From: an uncultured Duncaniella sp.
GTDB taxonomy: Bacteria; Bacteroidota; Bacteroidia; Bacteroidales; Muribaculaceae
Assembly (NCBI RefSeq): GCF_910577345.1
Contig: NZ_CAJTMT010000004.1
Coordinates: 576 to 64,575, forward strand
Direction of reading: 5' to 3'
Length of the DNA stretch: 64,000 nt
Each line of letters opens with the position of its first letter. Position 1 is the first letter of the stretch. The notes beneath the pieces are model-generated. The model worked only from the letters and a program-made list of their open reading frames with translations. It was not told the DNA's origin and made no database searches. This document shows positions 1 to 7,221 of the stretch, one piece after another. The translations under genes were made by a program, and so were the position numbers.

Positions 1-24
1 AAATGGTATCCTTGACAACGATGT

Positions 25-251
25 GGAGATGCAACGACCTATGAAAAGAACCATGAAGCAGGCGTGAAGAACACGGGTTGCCGATCGGAGTCGCGCGAGG
101 TACAGCGACGTCCCCGGCGCATCCTCACGCGGCGTTGAGGCTACCGGTGTTTAGCCCGCTTTCACTATGCAGAGTGCGGTCAATGGGTGTCAGGCGCAGC
201 CCGTCACCTTTTGACGGCACTCAACCCAGCACAGCCAAGCGTTGCATCTCC
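25..251. other. Structured GC-rich element, no recognised gene
   Basis: No convincing gene is visible in the first 300 bases, which are more GC-rich than the following AT-rich operon. A perfect 12-bp inverted repeat (GGAGATGCAACG at 25-36, complement at 240-251) encloses smaller stems: CCTCA/TGAGG (123-127 with 136-140), GAGTGC/GCACTC (172-177 with 217-222) and CCGTCA/TGACGG (201-206 with 212-217). The last two overlap slightly. The layout would suit a folded RNA of about 230 nt or the end of a mobile element. An open frame at 78-296 has low-complexity composition and no family resemblance that I recognise. The region continues off the left edge, so its nature is uncertain. Confidence 0.35.
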
Positions 252-307
252 GCCTCGTTTCGCAGAGAGAAAAAGATAGAGCCATCGAACACTTAGTTTA
301 TCTAAAT

Positions 308-340
308 GTTTCTCAAATAAGAAACTTTTTATTATATTTG
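308..340 (+). promoter_or_regulatory. Promoter and putative autoregulatory operator of the HTH/DUF3990 operon
   Basis: The box TATATTTG at 333-340 matches the Bacteroidota -7 consensus TAnnTTTG. Just upstream lies the inverted repeat GTTTCT-caaata-AGAAAC (308-325), a plausible operator for the helix-turn-helix protein encoded next. The -7 box ends only 4 nt before the ATG at 345, so the message would be nearly leaderless. Confidence 0.6.
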
Positions 341-344
341 CACC

Positions 345-773
345 ATGAATACAAATTTCAAAAAAATAGGAGAATTGCTGTATCTGCGACGTAAAAGCAA
401 GGGACTAACCCAAGATGAGGTAGGATCCATGATTGGTGTGCAGAAAGCTATGGTGTCGAAGGTGGAAAACGGATTATGTGTGAACTTCAACACAATCAGC
501 CGGATTGCCGATGCTTTGGAGGTTGAGCCTGTCGTTGAGCTGAAACCTATAAAAAAAGCCGATAAGAATGTCATAGATTATATAATGACAGCCATAATCG
601 AGTTTTCAAAAAGACACCGCCTGACAATCCGTGAGGCAAGCAATTACCTTAATCGCTTCAAAGGTATTGCTTTTCTGACCGAATTTTATGATGTGGAACA
701 TACGCTGTCGTTTAATGACTGTGTTGATGACCTTACAGTCGTCTGCCAAAATAATGGAGGTGCTATCAGATGA
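345..773 (+). CDS. HTH (XRE family)-DUF3791 protein, putative antitoxin/regulator
   Basis: A 142-residue protein with an N-terminal XRE/Cro-type helix-turn-helix (about residues 6-62: LYLRRKSKGLTQDEVGSMIG then KAMVSKVENG) and a C-terminal DUF3791-like segment (about 75-135, with the FYDVEHTLSF motif). DUF3791 proteins are commonly found beside DUF3990 genes, as here. Its stop overlaps the next start as ATGA (770-773), indicating translational coupling. A palindrome in the promoter suggests it represses its own operon. The antitoxin role is inferred from the layout: DNA-binding first gene, overlap with an ADP-ribosyltransferase-like gene. Confidence 0.75.
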   Translation: MNTNFKKIGELLYLRRKSKGLTQDEVGSMIGVQKAMVSKVENGLCVNFNTISRIADALEVEPVVELKPIKKADKNVIDYIMTAIIEFSKRHRLTIREASNYLNRFKGIAFLTEFYDVEHTLSFNDCVDDLTVVCQNNGGAIR

Positions 774-1243
774 TACTATACCACGGCTCAAACATGGCAA
801 TAGACAGGATTGACCTCGGAAAGTGTCGTCCTTACAAGGATTTCGGAAAAGGTTTCTATCTCACCGACATTCGGCATCAGGCTGAAAGGATGGCGGCAAG
901 AACAGTAAAAATGTTCAAGGGTGTACCTACCTTGACAGCCTTTGAGTTTAATCTGGAAAAAGCTGTCACAATAGGGTTGAAGATAAAGATTTTCAATGCG
1001 CCTGACGAGGAGTGGGCGAGGTTTGTGATGTCCAACCGCGATATAAATGTTTCGCAGCCATGCCATGATTACGACATTGTGATAGGTCCGGTTGCTGATG
1101 ATACGATTGCCCGTCTGCTCCGTATGTTTACTGAAAATTTCATCTCAGAGGAACAGCTTGTAAAGGAACTCACATTCTCGCAAGTAACCTCACAATACTT
1201 TTTCCACACGGAGGCAGCGATCAAAATGCTGAAGAAATTATGA
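770..1243 (+). CDS. DUF3990 protein, ADP-ribosyltransferase-like putative toxin
   Basis: A 157-residue cytosolic protein. The start LYHGSN (His5) followed by DFGKGFYLT (Tyr30) matches the His and Tyr motifs of the ADP-ribosyltransferase fold, and SQYFFHTEAA near residues 141-150 could hold the third active-site motif. DUF3990 proteins carry these features. The gene overlaps its upstream partner by 4 nt and the downstream small gene by 4 nt (ATGA at 1240-1243), giving a tightly coupled trio. Target and activity cannot be read from the sequence. A toxin role is inferred from gene order; modification of a host or phage molecule is equally possible. Confidence 0.7.
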   Translation: MILYHGSNMAIDRIDLGKCRPYKDFGKGFYLTDIRHQAERMAARTVKMFKGVPTLTAFEFNLEKAVTIGLKIKIFNAPDEEWARFVMSNRDINVSQPCHDYDIVIGPVADDTIARLLRMFTENFISEEQLVKELTFSQVTSQYFFHTEAAIKMLKKL

Positions 1244-1467
1244 AAGACCGCAACGCACGTTATTTATTTGAGGGCATATCTGCTGATGTTGTCCGCTATC
1301 TTGTGGAACGGGAAGGAATGGAATTGACGGACGCAATCTCGACTTTCCACAATTCAGAGACATTTTCCAAATTGGAGGACTTTTCCACAGGATTGTATAT
1401 CGAAAGTCCGGCATACGTCTATGACTTACTGCTGTCGGAACTAAAGAATGGCCGTCTTGTGCCATAA
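1240..1467 (+). CDS. Small DUF3791-like protein, third gene of the HTH/DUF3990 operon
   Basis: A 75-residue acidic, probably helical protein starting inside the stop codon of the DUF3990 gene (ATGA). The pattern VVRYLVEREGMELTDAIS, then TGLYIESPAYVYDLLLSEL, resembles small DUF3791-type partners that accompany DUF3990 genes. It has no DNA-binding motif or signal peptide. With the first gene also carrying a DUF3791-like tail, the operon may encode two partners that bind the same enzyme. The role is inferred. Confidence 0.6.
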   Translation: MKDRNARYLFEGISADVVRYLVEREGMELTDAISTFHNSETFSKLEDFSTGLYIESPAYVYDLLLSELKNGRLVP

Positions 1468-1535
1468 CCGGTATTATTCTACAAAATCAAAAGGTAACAA
1501 TACAGGAGACAAGAGTTGAATATAAGGATATAAGC

Positions 1536-1598
1536 AGGAGTAAGTAGAGCATAAGTAGGAGTAAGTAAAGTACAAGTAAGCCTAAGTAACAGCCCAAA
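1536..1598. repeat. 21-bp imperfect tandem repeat, three units
   Basis: Units begin at 1536, 1557 and 1578. The first two share AGGAGTAAGTA and end in AAGT; the third is degenerate but keeps CTAAGTAA. It lies downstream of the three-gene operon in a gene-free stretch (1468-2089). Confidence 0.6.
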
Positions 1599-1687
1599 TA
1601 ACAGCCTCAGTTGTACCCTCGGTAATGAGGTGGCAACTGAATACATTTTTTAACGCCGGAAATAGCCGTAAATCAGACTATTATTGC

Positions 1688-1695
1688 TATCTTTG
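1688..1695 (+). promoter_or_regulatory. -7 box without a following gene
   Basis: TATCTTTG fits TAnnTTTG. Downstream there is no open frame but there is a tRNA 3'-end remnant (1810-1828) and a strong terminator (1833-1879), so a short non-coding transcript of roughly 180 nt is possible. Confidence 0.35.
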
Positions 1696-1809
1696 CGTTA
1701 TAGATATACGAAGAACATTGAAATGTCCGGGTGTGCAAAAAGGGAACAGCCGTGATTTTTGGAAATTCTAAAGTATTGATAGACAAGATACTTAACCCCG
1801 CCGCAGATA

Positions 1810-1828
1810 AATCTCTCCGGGGTCACCA
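1810..1828 (+). other. tRNA 3'-end remnant, candidate attachment site
   Basis: AATCTCTCCGGGGTCACCA has the form of a tRNA 3' end: the end of the T-loop, the T-stem strand CTCTC, the acceptor strand CGGGGTC, the discriminator A and CCA. Upstream sequence does not continue as a tRNA (no GTTCGA), and no acceptor 5' partner GACCCCG sits at tRNA distance. Such partial tRNA ends mark attR/attL sites of integrative elements. A terminator follows immediately, as expected for the original tRNA flank. Confidence 0.5.
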
Positions 1829-1832
1829 CTAA

Positions 1833-1879
1833 GAAAGCCGATTTCTTGAAGAATCAAGAAATCGGCTTTCTCCCTTTTT
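1833..1879 (+). terminator. Rho-independent terminator after the tRNA remnant
   Basis: A perfect 17-bp stem (1833-1849 with 1854-1870), 4-nt loop AGAA, then CTCCC and TTTTT. Confidence 0.85.
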
Positions 1880-1973
1880 ATTGCCTGCAAAACTAAATAA
1901 TGATATTTGTAATGAATGACGAATCTTATTAACGTATTTTTTTGGATGGTAGATGCTCCGTTTTTGAGCAACG

Positions 1974-2020
1974 TAAAAAATGAGAGGAGATGAGATTTCT
2001 TCAATCTATTCTCCTCTCAT
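1974..2020 (-). terminator. Terminator of the susC-susD operon
   Basis: Read on the minus strand, an 11-bp stem ATGAGAGGAGA/TCTCCTCTCAT (1980-1990 with 2010-2020) is followed by a T6 run. It lies about 70 bp beyond the SusD stop. Confidence 0.85.
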
Positions 2021-2089
2021 GTTACGAAAAAACGTCTGTTTTACCTTATGATGTCATGATGTCTCAGAGAAAACTTCTGCGGACTTTTG

Positions 2090-3856
2090 TCAGAATGCGG
2101 GATAGCCGGGATTCTGGGTATATTTGCCTAAGGAGAAGTTGTATTGGGCGACGGGGATAGGGAAGTATTCTTCACCGGAGTCAAAGGAGGCGTTCTGATA
2201 GTAGATGCGGGTGTCCTTCTCGGCGTTGAAGTAGGCTGTCATCACTTCTTTGGCTATTCCCCAACGGACGAGGTCAAAGTAACGTTCCCCTTCAAGGGCT
2301 TTTTCAAGGCGCATTTCTGTGCGTAGGGCCTGACGGGCATAGTCCTGATTCCAGCCTGCTACCGGATATAGGCCAATCTTATAATTGGCTGCATCCTTGG
2401 TGGGGTCGTTGAAGTCTTTGACGTATGGACTGTTCATGGCACGGCTGCGGATACGGTTGATGAGTGTGCGTGCCTCTTCGAGATTGTCGCCCCCGAGTTC
2501 GATGAGGGCTTCAGCTTTGTAGAGAAGAAGGTCGGCGTAGCGGATAATCTGCCAGTTGAGCTGTGAAGCTCCCCACGGCCAGCCCTGATACATGTCGGAG
2601 GATTCGGGCGACACCCAGAAACGTTTGGCACAGTTGTGGCCGTAGACACCGCGGTCGCGTACCCACGATTGACACGGTGTGGTCCGGTATGTCTTGTAGG
2701 TGATTGTCGGGCGCCCGGTGACGAAGTCGAGGCGCGGGTCGACGGTCGGTGTCGTGTTCGACAGTGTCTGCTGCTCGTCATTTATGAATGTTACTGTCGC
2801 ATAATCGGGACGTGATTGATAGTCGAACACGGGCAGTCCGTTTTCATCAGTCTGATAGGCATTGATGAGGTCCTGCGATGGGAGGAAGAAGCCGTCGCCG
2901 TGATAGGGGCTGTTGCCACCGGGCGAGTTGAGGAGATTGCTCCAGTTGACGCGGCCTGCATCACCGGAGCCGTCGTTTATTGAATACTGGACGGCAAACA
3001 CCGATTCGGGGCCATTTTCGTTGGCAATAAGGTCAAGGCCTTGGAAATCGGGAAGGAGATCGTAGCCATCGACGCGGTCAATGAGGTCGACGACCTCTTT
3101 CATGAGACCTTTGTTGATGCTGACCACCGCGTGGGTCTGTTCGTCCTGCTCGTATGCCTGATAGAGCTTTACTTTGGCTGCGTAGGCAAGCGCGATGTTG
3201 CGGTTTATGCGTCCGACCTCGCTCTGACGTTCGGGCAGATCCTCGGCGGCTTCGAGGAGTTCGGCTGCTATGCGGGCCAGGTGCTGGTCGCGGGTGTATT
3301 CATCGTTCGGCACGTTGACATAGTCGGTCTCGGGCATATTCTCATCCATATAAGGAATCTTATTGAACATGCGGACAAGTTCGAAATAAAAATGCGAGCG
3401 GAGAACCTTCATTTCAGCGATGCGTGAGGCTTTGACGGTCACTTCATTCTCATCTGCCTTGTTGAGGACACGGAGGGCGGCGTTGCAGCGTGATATCTGG
3501 CTGTAGAGGTTGAACCATTTTCCGTCGAGGTTGCCGTTGTTGGACTGTACCTGAAAGGTTTCCATTGCATGTACGTCCCAGAGGTCGCCTTCTCCGCCTC
3601 CACCTTTGTAGGCATTGTCCGCGCGGACCTCTCCGAAACTCCAGTTGGTGGTCGGGCGCACCCAGGGGTCGCCCTGTTCGTTTGTGAATCCGGTGAGGGA
3701 GGCGTAGGCAGAGTTCACGAGGAGGTCAATGGCTTCGGTTGAGTTCATCACTCCGTCCGAAAGGCTTCCCTGCGGTTTGTTTTCGAGAAAATCGTCGCTG
3801 CAGCTTGCAAGCATTGCAGTGAGGCTGAGTCCGAGAAATATATCGTGAAGTTTCAT
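2090..3856 (-). CDS. SusD/RagB family outer-membrane lipoprotein (fructan locus)
   Basis: A 588-residue SusD-like protein. The N-terminus MKLHDIFLGLSLTAMLASC ends in a lipobox with Cys19, and the following SDDFLEN carries acidic residues typical of Bacteroidota surface lipoproteins. TPR-like helices occupy the first half, and the C-terminal RADLLLYKAEALIEL and TEMRLEKALEGERYFDLVRWG motifs are typical of SusD. It should cap the SusC barrel and bind the oligosaccharide at the cell surface. It lies 35 bp downstream of susC in one operon. Fructan as substrate is inferred from the GH32, fructokinase and fructose-type sensor nearby. Confidence 0.93.
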   Translation of the reverse strand: MKLHDIFLGLSLTAMLASCSDDFLENKPQGSLSDGVMNSTEAIDLLVNSAYASLTGFTNEQGDPWVRPTTNWSFGEVRADNAYKGGGGEGDLWDVHAMETFQVQSNNGNLDGKWFNLYSQISRCNAALRVLNKADENEVTVKASRIAEMKVLRSHFYFELVRMFNKIPYMDENMPETDYVNVPNDEYTRDQHLARIAAELLEAAEDLPERQSEVGRINRNIALAYAAKVKLYQAYEQDEQTHAVVSINKGLMKEVVDLIDRVDGYDLLPDFQGLDLIANENGPESVFAVQYSINDGSGDAGRVNWSNLLNSPGGNSPYHGDGFFLPSQDLINAYQTDENGLPVFDYQSRPDYATVTFINDEQQTLSNTTPTVDPRLDFVTGRPTITYKTYRTTPCQSWVRDRGVYGHNCAKRFWVSPESSDMYQGWPWGASQLNWQIIRYADLLLYKAEALIELGGDNLEEARTLINRIRSRAMNSPYVKDFNDPTKDAANYKIGLYPVAGWNQDYARQALRTEMRLEKALEGERYFDLVRWGIAKEVMTAYFNAEKDTRIYYQNASFDSGEEYFPIPVAQYNFSLGKYTQNPGYPAF

Positions 3857-3891
3857 TGTGTCTTTGTTTTGTTGTGATTGTTCAATGGTTA

Positions 3892-6800
3892 TTAGAATCC
3901 GAACTGGATACCGAAAGTGTACTGGCGTGGGAGAGCATAGGGATAGCCGAGACCTTCGGGGTCAGCGCCCGAGTAGTTGGTGACGGTGAAAAGATTCTGG
4001 GCCTGGAAGTAGATGCGTGCATTCGACATTCTCAGTTTGCTGCGGAGTTCCGCCGGAATAGAATAGCCGAAGGTGAGGGTCTTCATGCGCAGGAAGGAGC
4101 CGTTCTCGATATGGAATTCCGACACTTCATGTTCGTTGTTGTTATTGTCGGTTGTCGGAGCGGGAGTGTCGCAGTCATACACTCCTGTCTCAAGGAAGCG
4201 GTCGTATGCCTTGGCTGCTTCGAGCAGACGGGTGCCGTGGTTGCCGTTCCAGCACTGGAACAGGTCAGTGTAGTATTTCGAATTGTTGAAGGCATCGCGG
4301 ATGATGGAGGTGAAGAACATGCTGAGGTCAAAGCCCTTCCAGTTTGCTCCGAGATTGAGGCCGAACTGAGCCTTGGGAAGATCGCATCCCAACCATGTGC
4401 GGTCATTGTAGTTGATTTTGCCATCACCGTCTGCATCGACATATTTCACGCGACCTACAGCCGGATGACCGAATTCGACCTGATATTTCTGACAGTATTC
4501 GTCAACCTCTGCTTGAGTGTGGAACACGCCATCGGTCTTGAAGCCCATCCAAGAGCCGAGCGATTGCCCGACGAGAGAGTGACCTGCATAACCGCCGCCG
4601 TAGGAATAATAGATGTCGTCGAGGAGATCTGTCACCTTATTCTTTGAAACCGTGAAGTTGAAGCCGATGTCATAGCTGAAATCCTTGTTCACATTGGAGC
4701 GCCAGTTGATCTGGCCTTCGAAACCTTTGTTGGTCATCTCGCCGCCGTTGTACCAGCAGTAGCCTCCTTCACCTATGGTTGCGATGTAGGGCTTTTCGAC
4801 GAGCATGTCCTTTGTCTCCTTGTAGAAATAGTCAAGTGATACGTTGAGGCGGTTATTGAAGAAACCTGCATCGACACCGAAGTTGGTCTGATAGGTCTTT
4901 TCCCATTTCAGGTCGGGGTTGGTGGTGCGTATGCGGAAAGCTCCGGGTGAGAGGGTCACGCCATCGCCGCTCATATTGTAGGAGCCGCGGTCGAGGCTCA
5001 TGAGATACTTGGCATAGAAGGCTTCATTGTCGATAAGGTCATTGCCGTTGATACCCCACGAACCACGGATTTTCAGGTCGGAAAGCCATGAGCGGGTGCT
5101 CTCCATGAACTTTTCCTGCGATATGCGCCATCCTGCCGAAACGGATGGGAACCAGTCATAGTTGTGGTCCTTTGAGAGTCGTGAGGAAGCATCGCGGCGG
5201 ATGGTAAAGGAGAGGAGATACTTGTTGTCGTAGGTGTAATTGAGTTTGCCGAAACCTGAGAACATCGAATAGTTCGAAGCGCCTGCCCCAACGTTTTTGT
5301 TTGCGGTGACATTTCCGAGATAGAGGTAATTGGGGTCCTCGATGGTCAGGCTCGTACCATAGCCGAAGAAGCTTTCATTGTGATATTTCTTTGATTCAAC
5401 ACCCGCGAGAGCCATGATGGAGTTCTTACCGAAGTCGATGTTGTATTGGGCGGTGTTTGTCCATACCCAATCCACATTCTTGGCGGTCGACTGTGTGAGT
5501 TTGTTCACATCGTCGCGGAGCCATTTGGGTTCGAATGTCTTGTTGGTCTCATTATAGTAGTTGATACCGAAGTTTGTCTTGAGGATAAGGTTCTTCACCG
5601 GTTCAATCTGGAGATATGCGTTTCCGAACACTCGCCAATATTCATGCTTGTTGCCCTTGTTGTTCTCGATGAGACGCATCATGTTAGGTGCATCGCCGAG
5701 CACATCGTTGATCTGGTCGACATAGACACCCGATTCATCATAGATGGCTTTTGCGGGATGCTGCTTGACGGCATTTTCCTCCGCTCCGTCGGGCATATAG
5801 TGTGCCTTCCACCAGTTGACGGCCACATTGCCGCCGGCTCTCAGACGGTTGTCAAGATAGCCGTAGTCGGAACTGAAACGGGTGTTGACACGTTGGAAAT
5901 CCGAACCCTTCACGATACCGTCATGGTCAAGCCAACTGAGTGAGAGTGACGACGAACCGTTTTCCGAGCCCTTGGAGAGGCCGATGCTGTAGGTTTGCAT
6001 GAGGGCTGTGCGGTGAATCTCCTTTTCCCAGTCGGTTGACTGCGGAAGCACATCCACACCGTTGAGGTTCTTGTAGGTCTGAAGCTGAGGAGTGGCTCCG
6101 TTTCCGTAGATTGCCGATGAAGGAGTGGCTCCGTTGTGGGCATATTTGTAGGCCGACCAATACACATCCCCCCACTGATAGGCATCGAGAAGGTCAAGAC
6201 CGCTGTTGTAGGTCTGTAAAGTGAGGGTTGCGTCAAAAGTCACCTTGGCCTCCCCGGATTTCGCACGTTTGGTGGTGATGATGATGACACCGTTGGCTGC
6301 CTGCGCACCATAGATGGAGGCGGAAGCCGCATCCTTCAGGACCTGGATGGATTCGACGTCATTACTGTTGATGATCGTACCGGGATTCTCGCGGGTCATG
6401 ACTCCGTCGATTACATAGAGCGGACCATTGGCATCGCCACGGAACGATGATGCGCCACGGATGGATGTGCCGGTGCTCAAACCGCCGGGAGTACCGTCGG
6501 TGGTCACGGTCATGCCTGCCACACGGCCCTGGAGCGACTGGATGACGTTGCCGGTCGGAGTGTCGGCCACATCTTTCATCCTCACCACCGATACCGAGCC
6601 GGTGAGGTCGGACTTCTTTTCGGATGAGTAACCGACAACGACTACTTCATCGAGAAGTTCGGTGTCTTCCTCAAGCATGACAGTGAGCTCGGGGGCTGCT
6701 TTTACTGTTTGTGTCTTATAACCGACGTAGGAGATTATGAGTTTTGATCCCTCCGGGACATTGATAGTGAATTTTCCGTCAATGTCAGTGGCCGCTCCGT

Positions 6801-6951
6801 TGGCGCTTTTGATGTCTGACATTACACTTGCCCCGATCAGAGGTTCGTCATCGGTCTTTGAATAGACCGTTCCATGCACAGTGATGTTCTGTGCCTGTGC
6901 GCCTATCACTGCAAGAAGTAGAAATAAGGCATGAAGGATAGTTCTTTTCAT
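3892..6951 (-). CDS. SusC/RagA family TonB-dependent outer-membrane transporter (fructan locus)
   Basis: A TonB-linked 22-strand barrel of about 1019 residues: signal peptide MKRTILHALFLLLAVIGAQAQ, a carboxypeptidase-D-like regulatory domain (GTVYSKTDDEPLIGASV), the box ELLDEVVVVGYSSEKKSDLTGS, a plug domain and the barrel, ending in QFGF. It imports oligosaccharides together with SusD. I chose ATG 6951 over ATG 6978: a -7 box (TAATTTTG, 6990-6983) places the transcript start near 6976, so 6978 would not be translated, and the leader length then matches that of the co-regulated GH32 gene. The AGGAGG before 6978 lies upstream of the -7 box and is probably irrelevant. Confidence 0.93.
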   Translation of the reverse strand: MKRTILHALFLLLAVIGAQAQNITVHGTVYSKTDDEPLIGASVMSDIKSANGAATDIDGKFTINVPEGSKLIISYVGYKTQTVKAAPELTVMLEEDTELLDEVVVVGYSSEKKSDLTGSVSVVRMKDVADTPTGNVIQSLQGRVAGMTVTTDGTPGGLSTGTSIRGASSFRGDANGPLYVIDGVMTRENPGTIINSNDVESIQVLKDAASASIYGAQAANGVIIITTKRAKSGEAKVTFDATLTLQTYNSGLDLLDAYQWGDVYWSAYKYAHNGATPSSAIYGNGATPQLQTYKNLNGVDVLPQSTDWEKEIHRTALMQTYSIGLSKGSENGSSSLSLSWLDHDGIVKGSDFQRVNTRFSSDYGYLDNRLRAGGNVAVNWWKAHYMPDGAEENAVKQHPAKAIYDESGVYVDQINDVLGDAPNMMRLIENNKGNKHEYWRVFGNAYLQIEPVKNLILKTNFGINYYNETNKTFEPKWLRDDVNKLTQSTAKNVDWVWTNTAQYNIDFGKNSIMALAGVESKKYHNESFFGYGTSLTIEDPNYLYLGNVTANKNVGAGASNYSMFSGFGKLNYTYDNKYLLSFTIRRDASSRLSKDHNYDWFPSVSAGWRISQEKFMESTRSWLSDLKIRGSWGINGNDLIDNEAFYAKYLMSLDRGSYNMSGDGVTLSPGAFRIRTTNPDLKWEKTYQTNFGVDAGFFNNRLNVSLDYFYKETKDMLVEKPYIATIGEGGYCWYNGGEMTNKGFEGQINWRSNVNKDFSYDIGFNFTVSKNKVTDLLDDIYYSYGGGYAGHSLVGQSLGSWMGFKTDGVFHTQAEVDEYCQKYQVEFGHPAVGRVKYVDADGDGKINYNDRTWLGCDLPKAQFGLNLGANWKGFDLSMFFTSIIRDAFNNSKYYTDLFQCWNGNHGTRLLEAAKAYDRFLETGVYDCDTPAPTTDNNNNEHEVSEFHIENGSFLRMKTLTFGYSIPAELRSKLRMSNARIYFQAQNLFTVTNYSGADPEGLGYPYALPRQYTFGIQFGF

Positions 6952-6982
6952 GATTATAGTTTTTGGTTTATTGTTCATGCCA

Positions 6983-7083
6983 CAAAATTACCTCCTTGCT
7001 GATACGCAGTGTATTAGTTATGTTGCGCAGGCTATCAAAATTTATTCATGTACCGATTTTTGGAAGACTATGCAACAAATTTG
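6983..7083 (-). promoter_or_regulatory. susC promoter with two-half-site operator for the hybrid two-component regulator
   Basis: Minus-strand -7 box TAATTTTG at 6990-6983. A proximal half-site lies at 7030-7011 (reads CTGCGCAACATAAC on the minus strand) and a distal half-site of opposite orientation at 7068-7080 (ACTATGCAACAAA). The GTTG and CAAC cores are separated by exactly 47 bp, and the proximal core lies 31 bp from the -7 box. The GH32 promoter shows the same spacings. Confidence 0.7.
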
Positions 7084-7221
7084 GGAGGCCATACAGGCAG
7101 GGCGACATGAACTTTTATAATTTGGCCACGGAGGGCGTTTGGTTACTATTGATGTTTTATGTTGTTTGTTGCTGTCGGGCGGATGCGGCCGCTCCGACAG
7201 CAACGTGGGCGGTGTGAGGTT

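Noticed and set aside
78..296. Open frame of 72 codons at the left edge
   Set aside because: Low-complexity product, no start context or family, and it lies inside a segment of nested inverted repeats.
1792..2004. Minus-strand frame of 70 codons
   Set aside because: It runs through two terminators, and its end (SGDPGEI) is the typical antisense translation of a tRNA 3' end.
3856..4647. Plus-strand frame of 263 codons
   Set aside because: Antisense shadow of susC with no domain; the minus-strand product has complete SusC features.
6951..6978. AGGAGG ribosome-binding site supporting ATG 6978 for susC
   Set aside because: It lies upstream of the predicted -7 box and transcript start, and the geometry matching the GH32 promoter favours ATG 6951.
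6963..7217. Plus-strand frame upstream of susC
   Set aside because: It covers the susC promoter and operator; no coding features.
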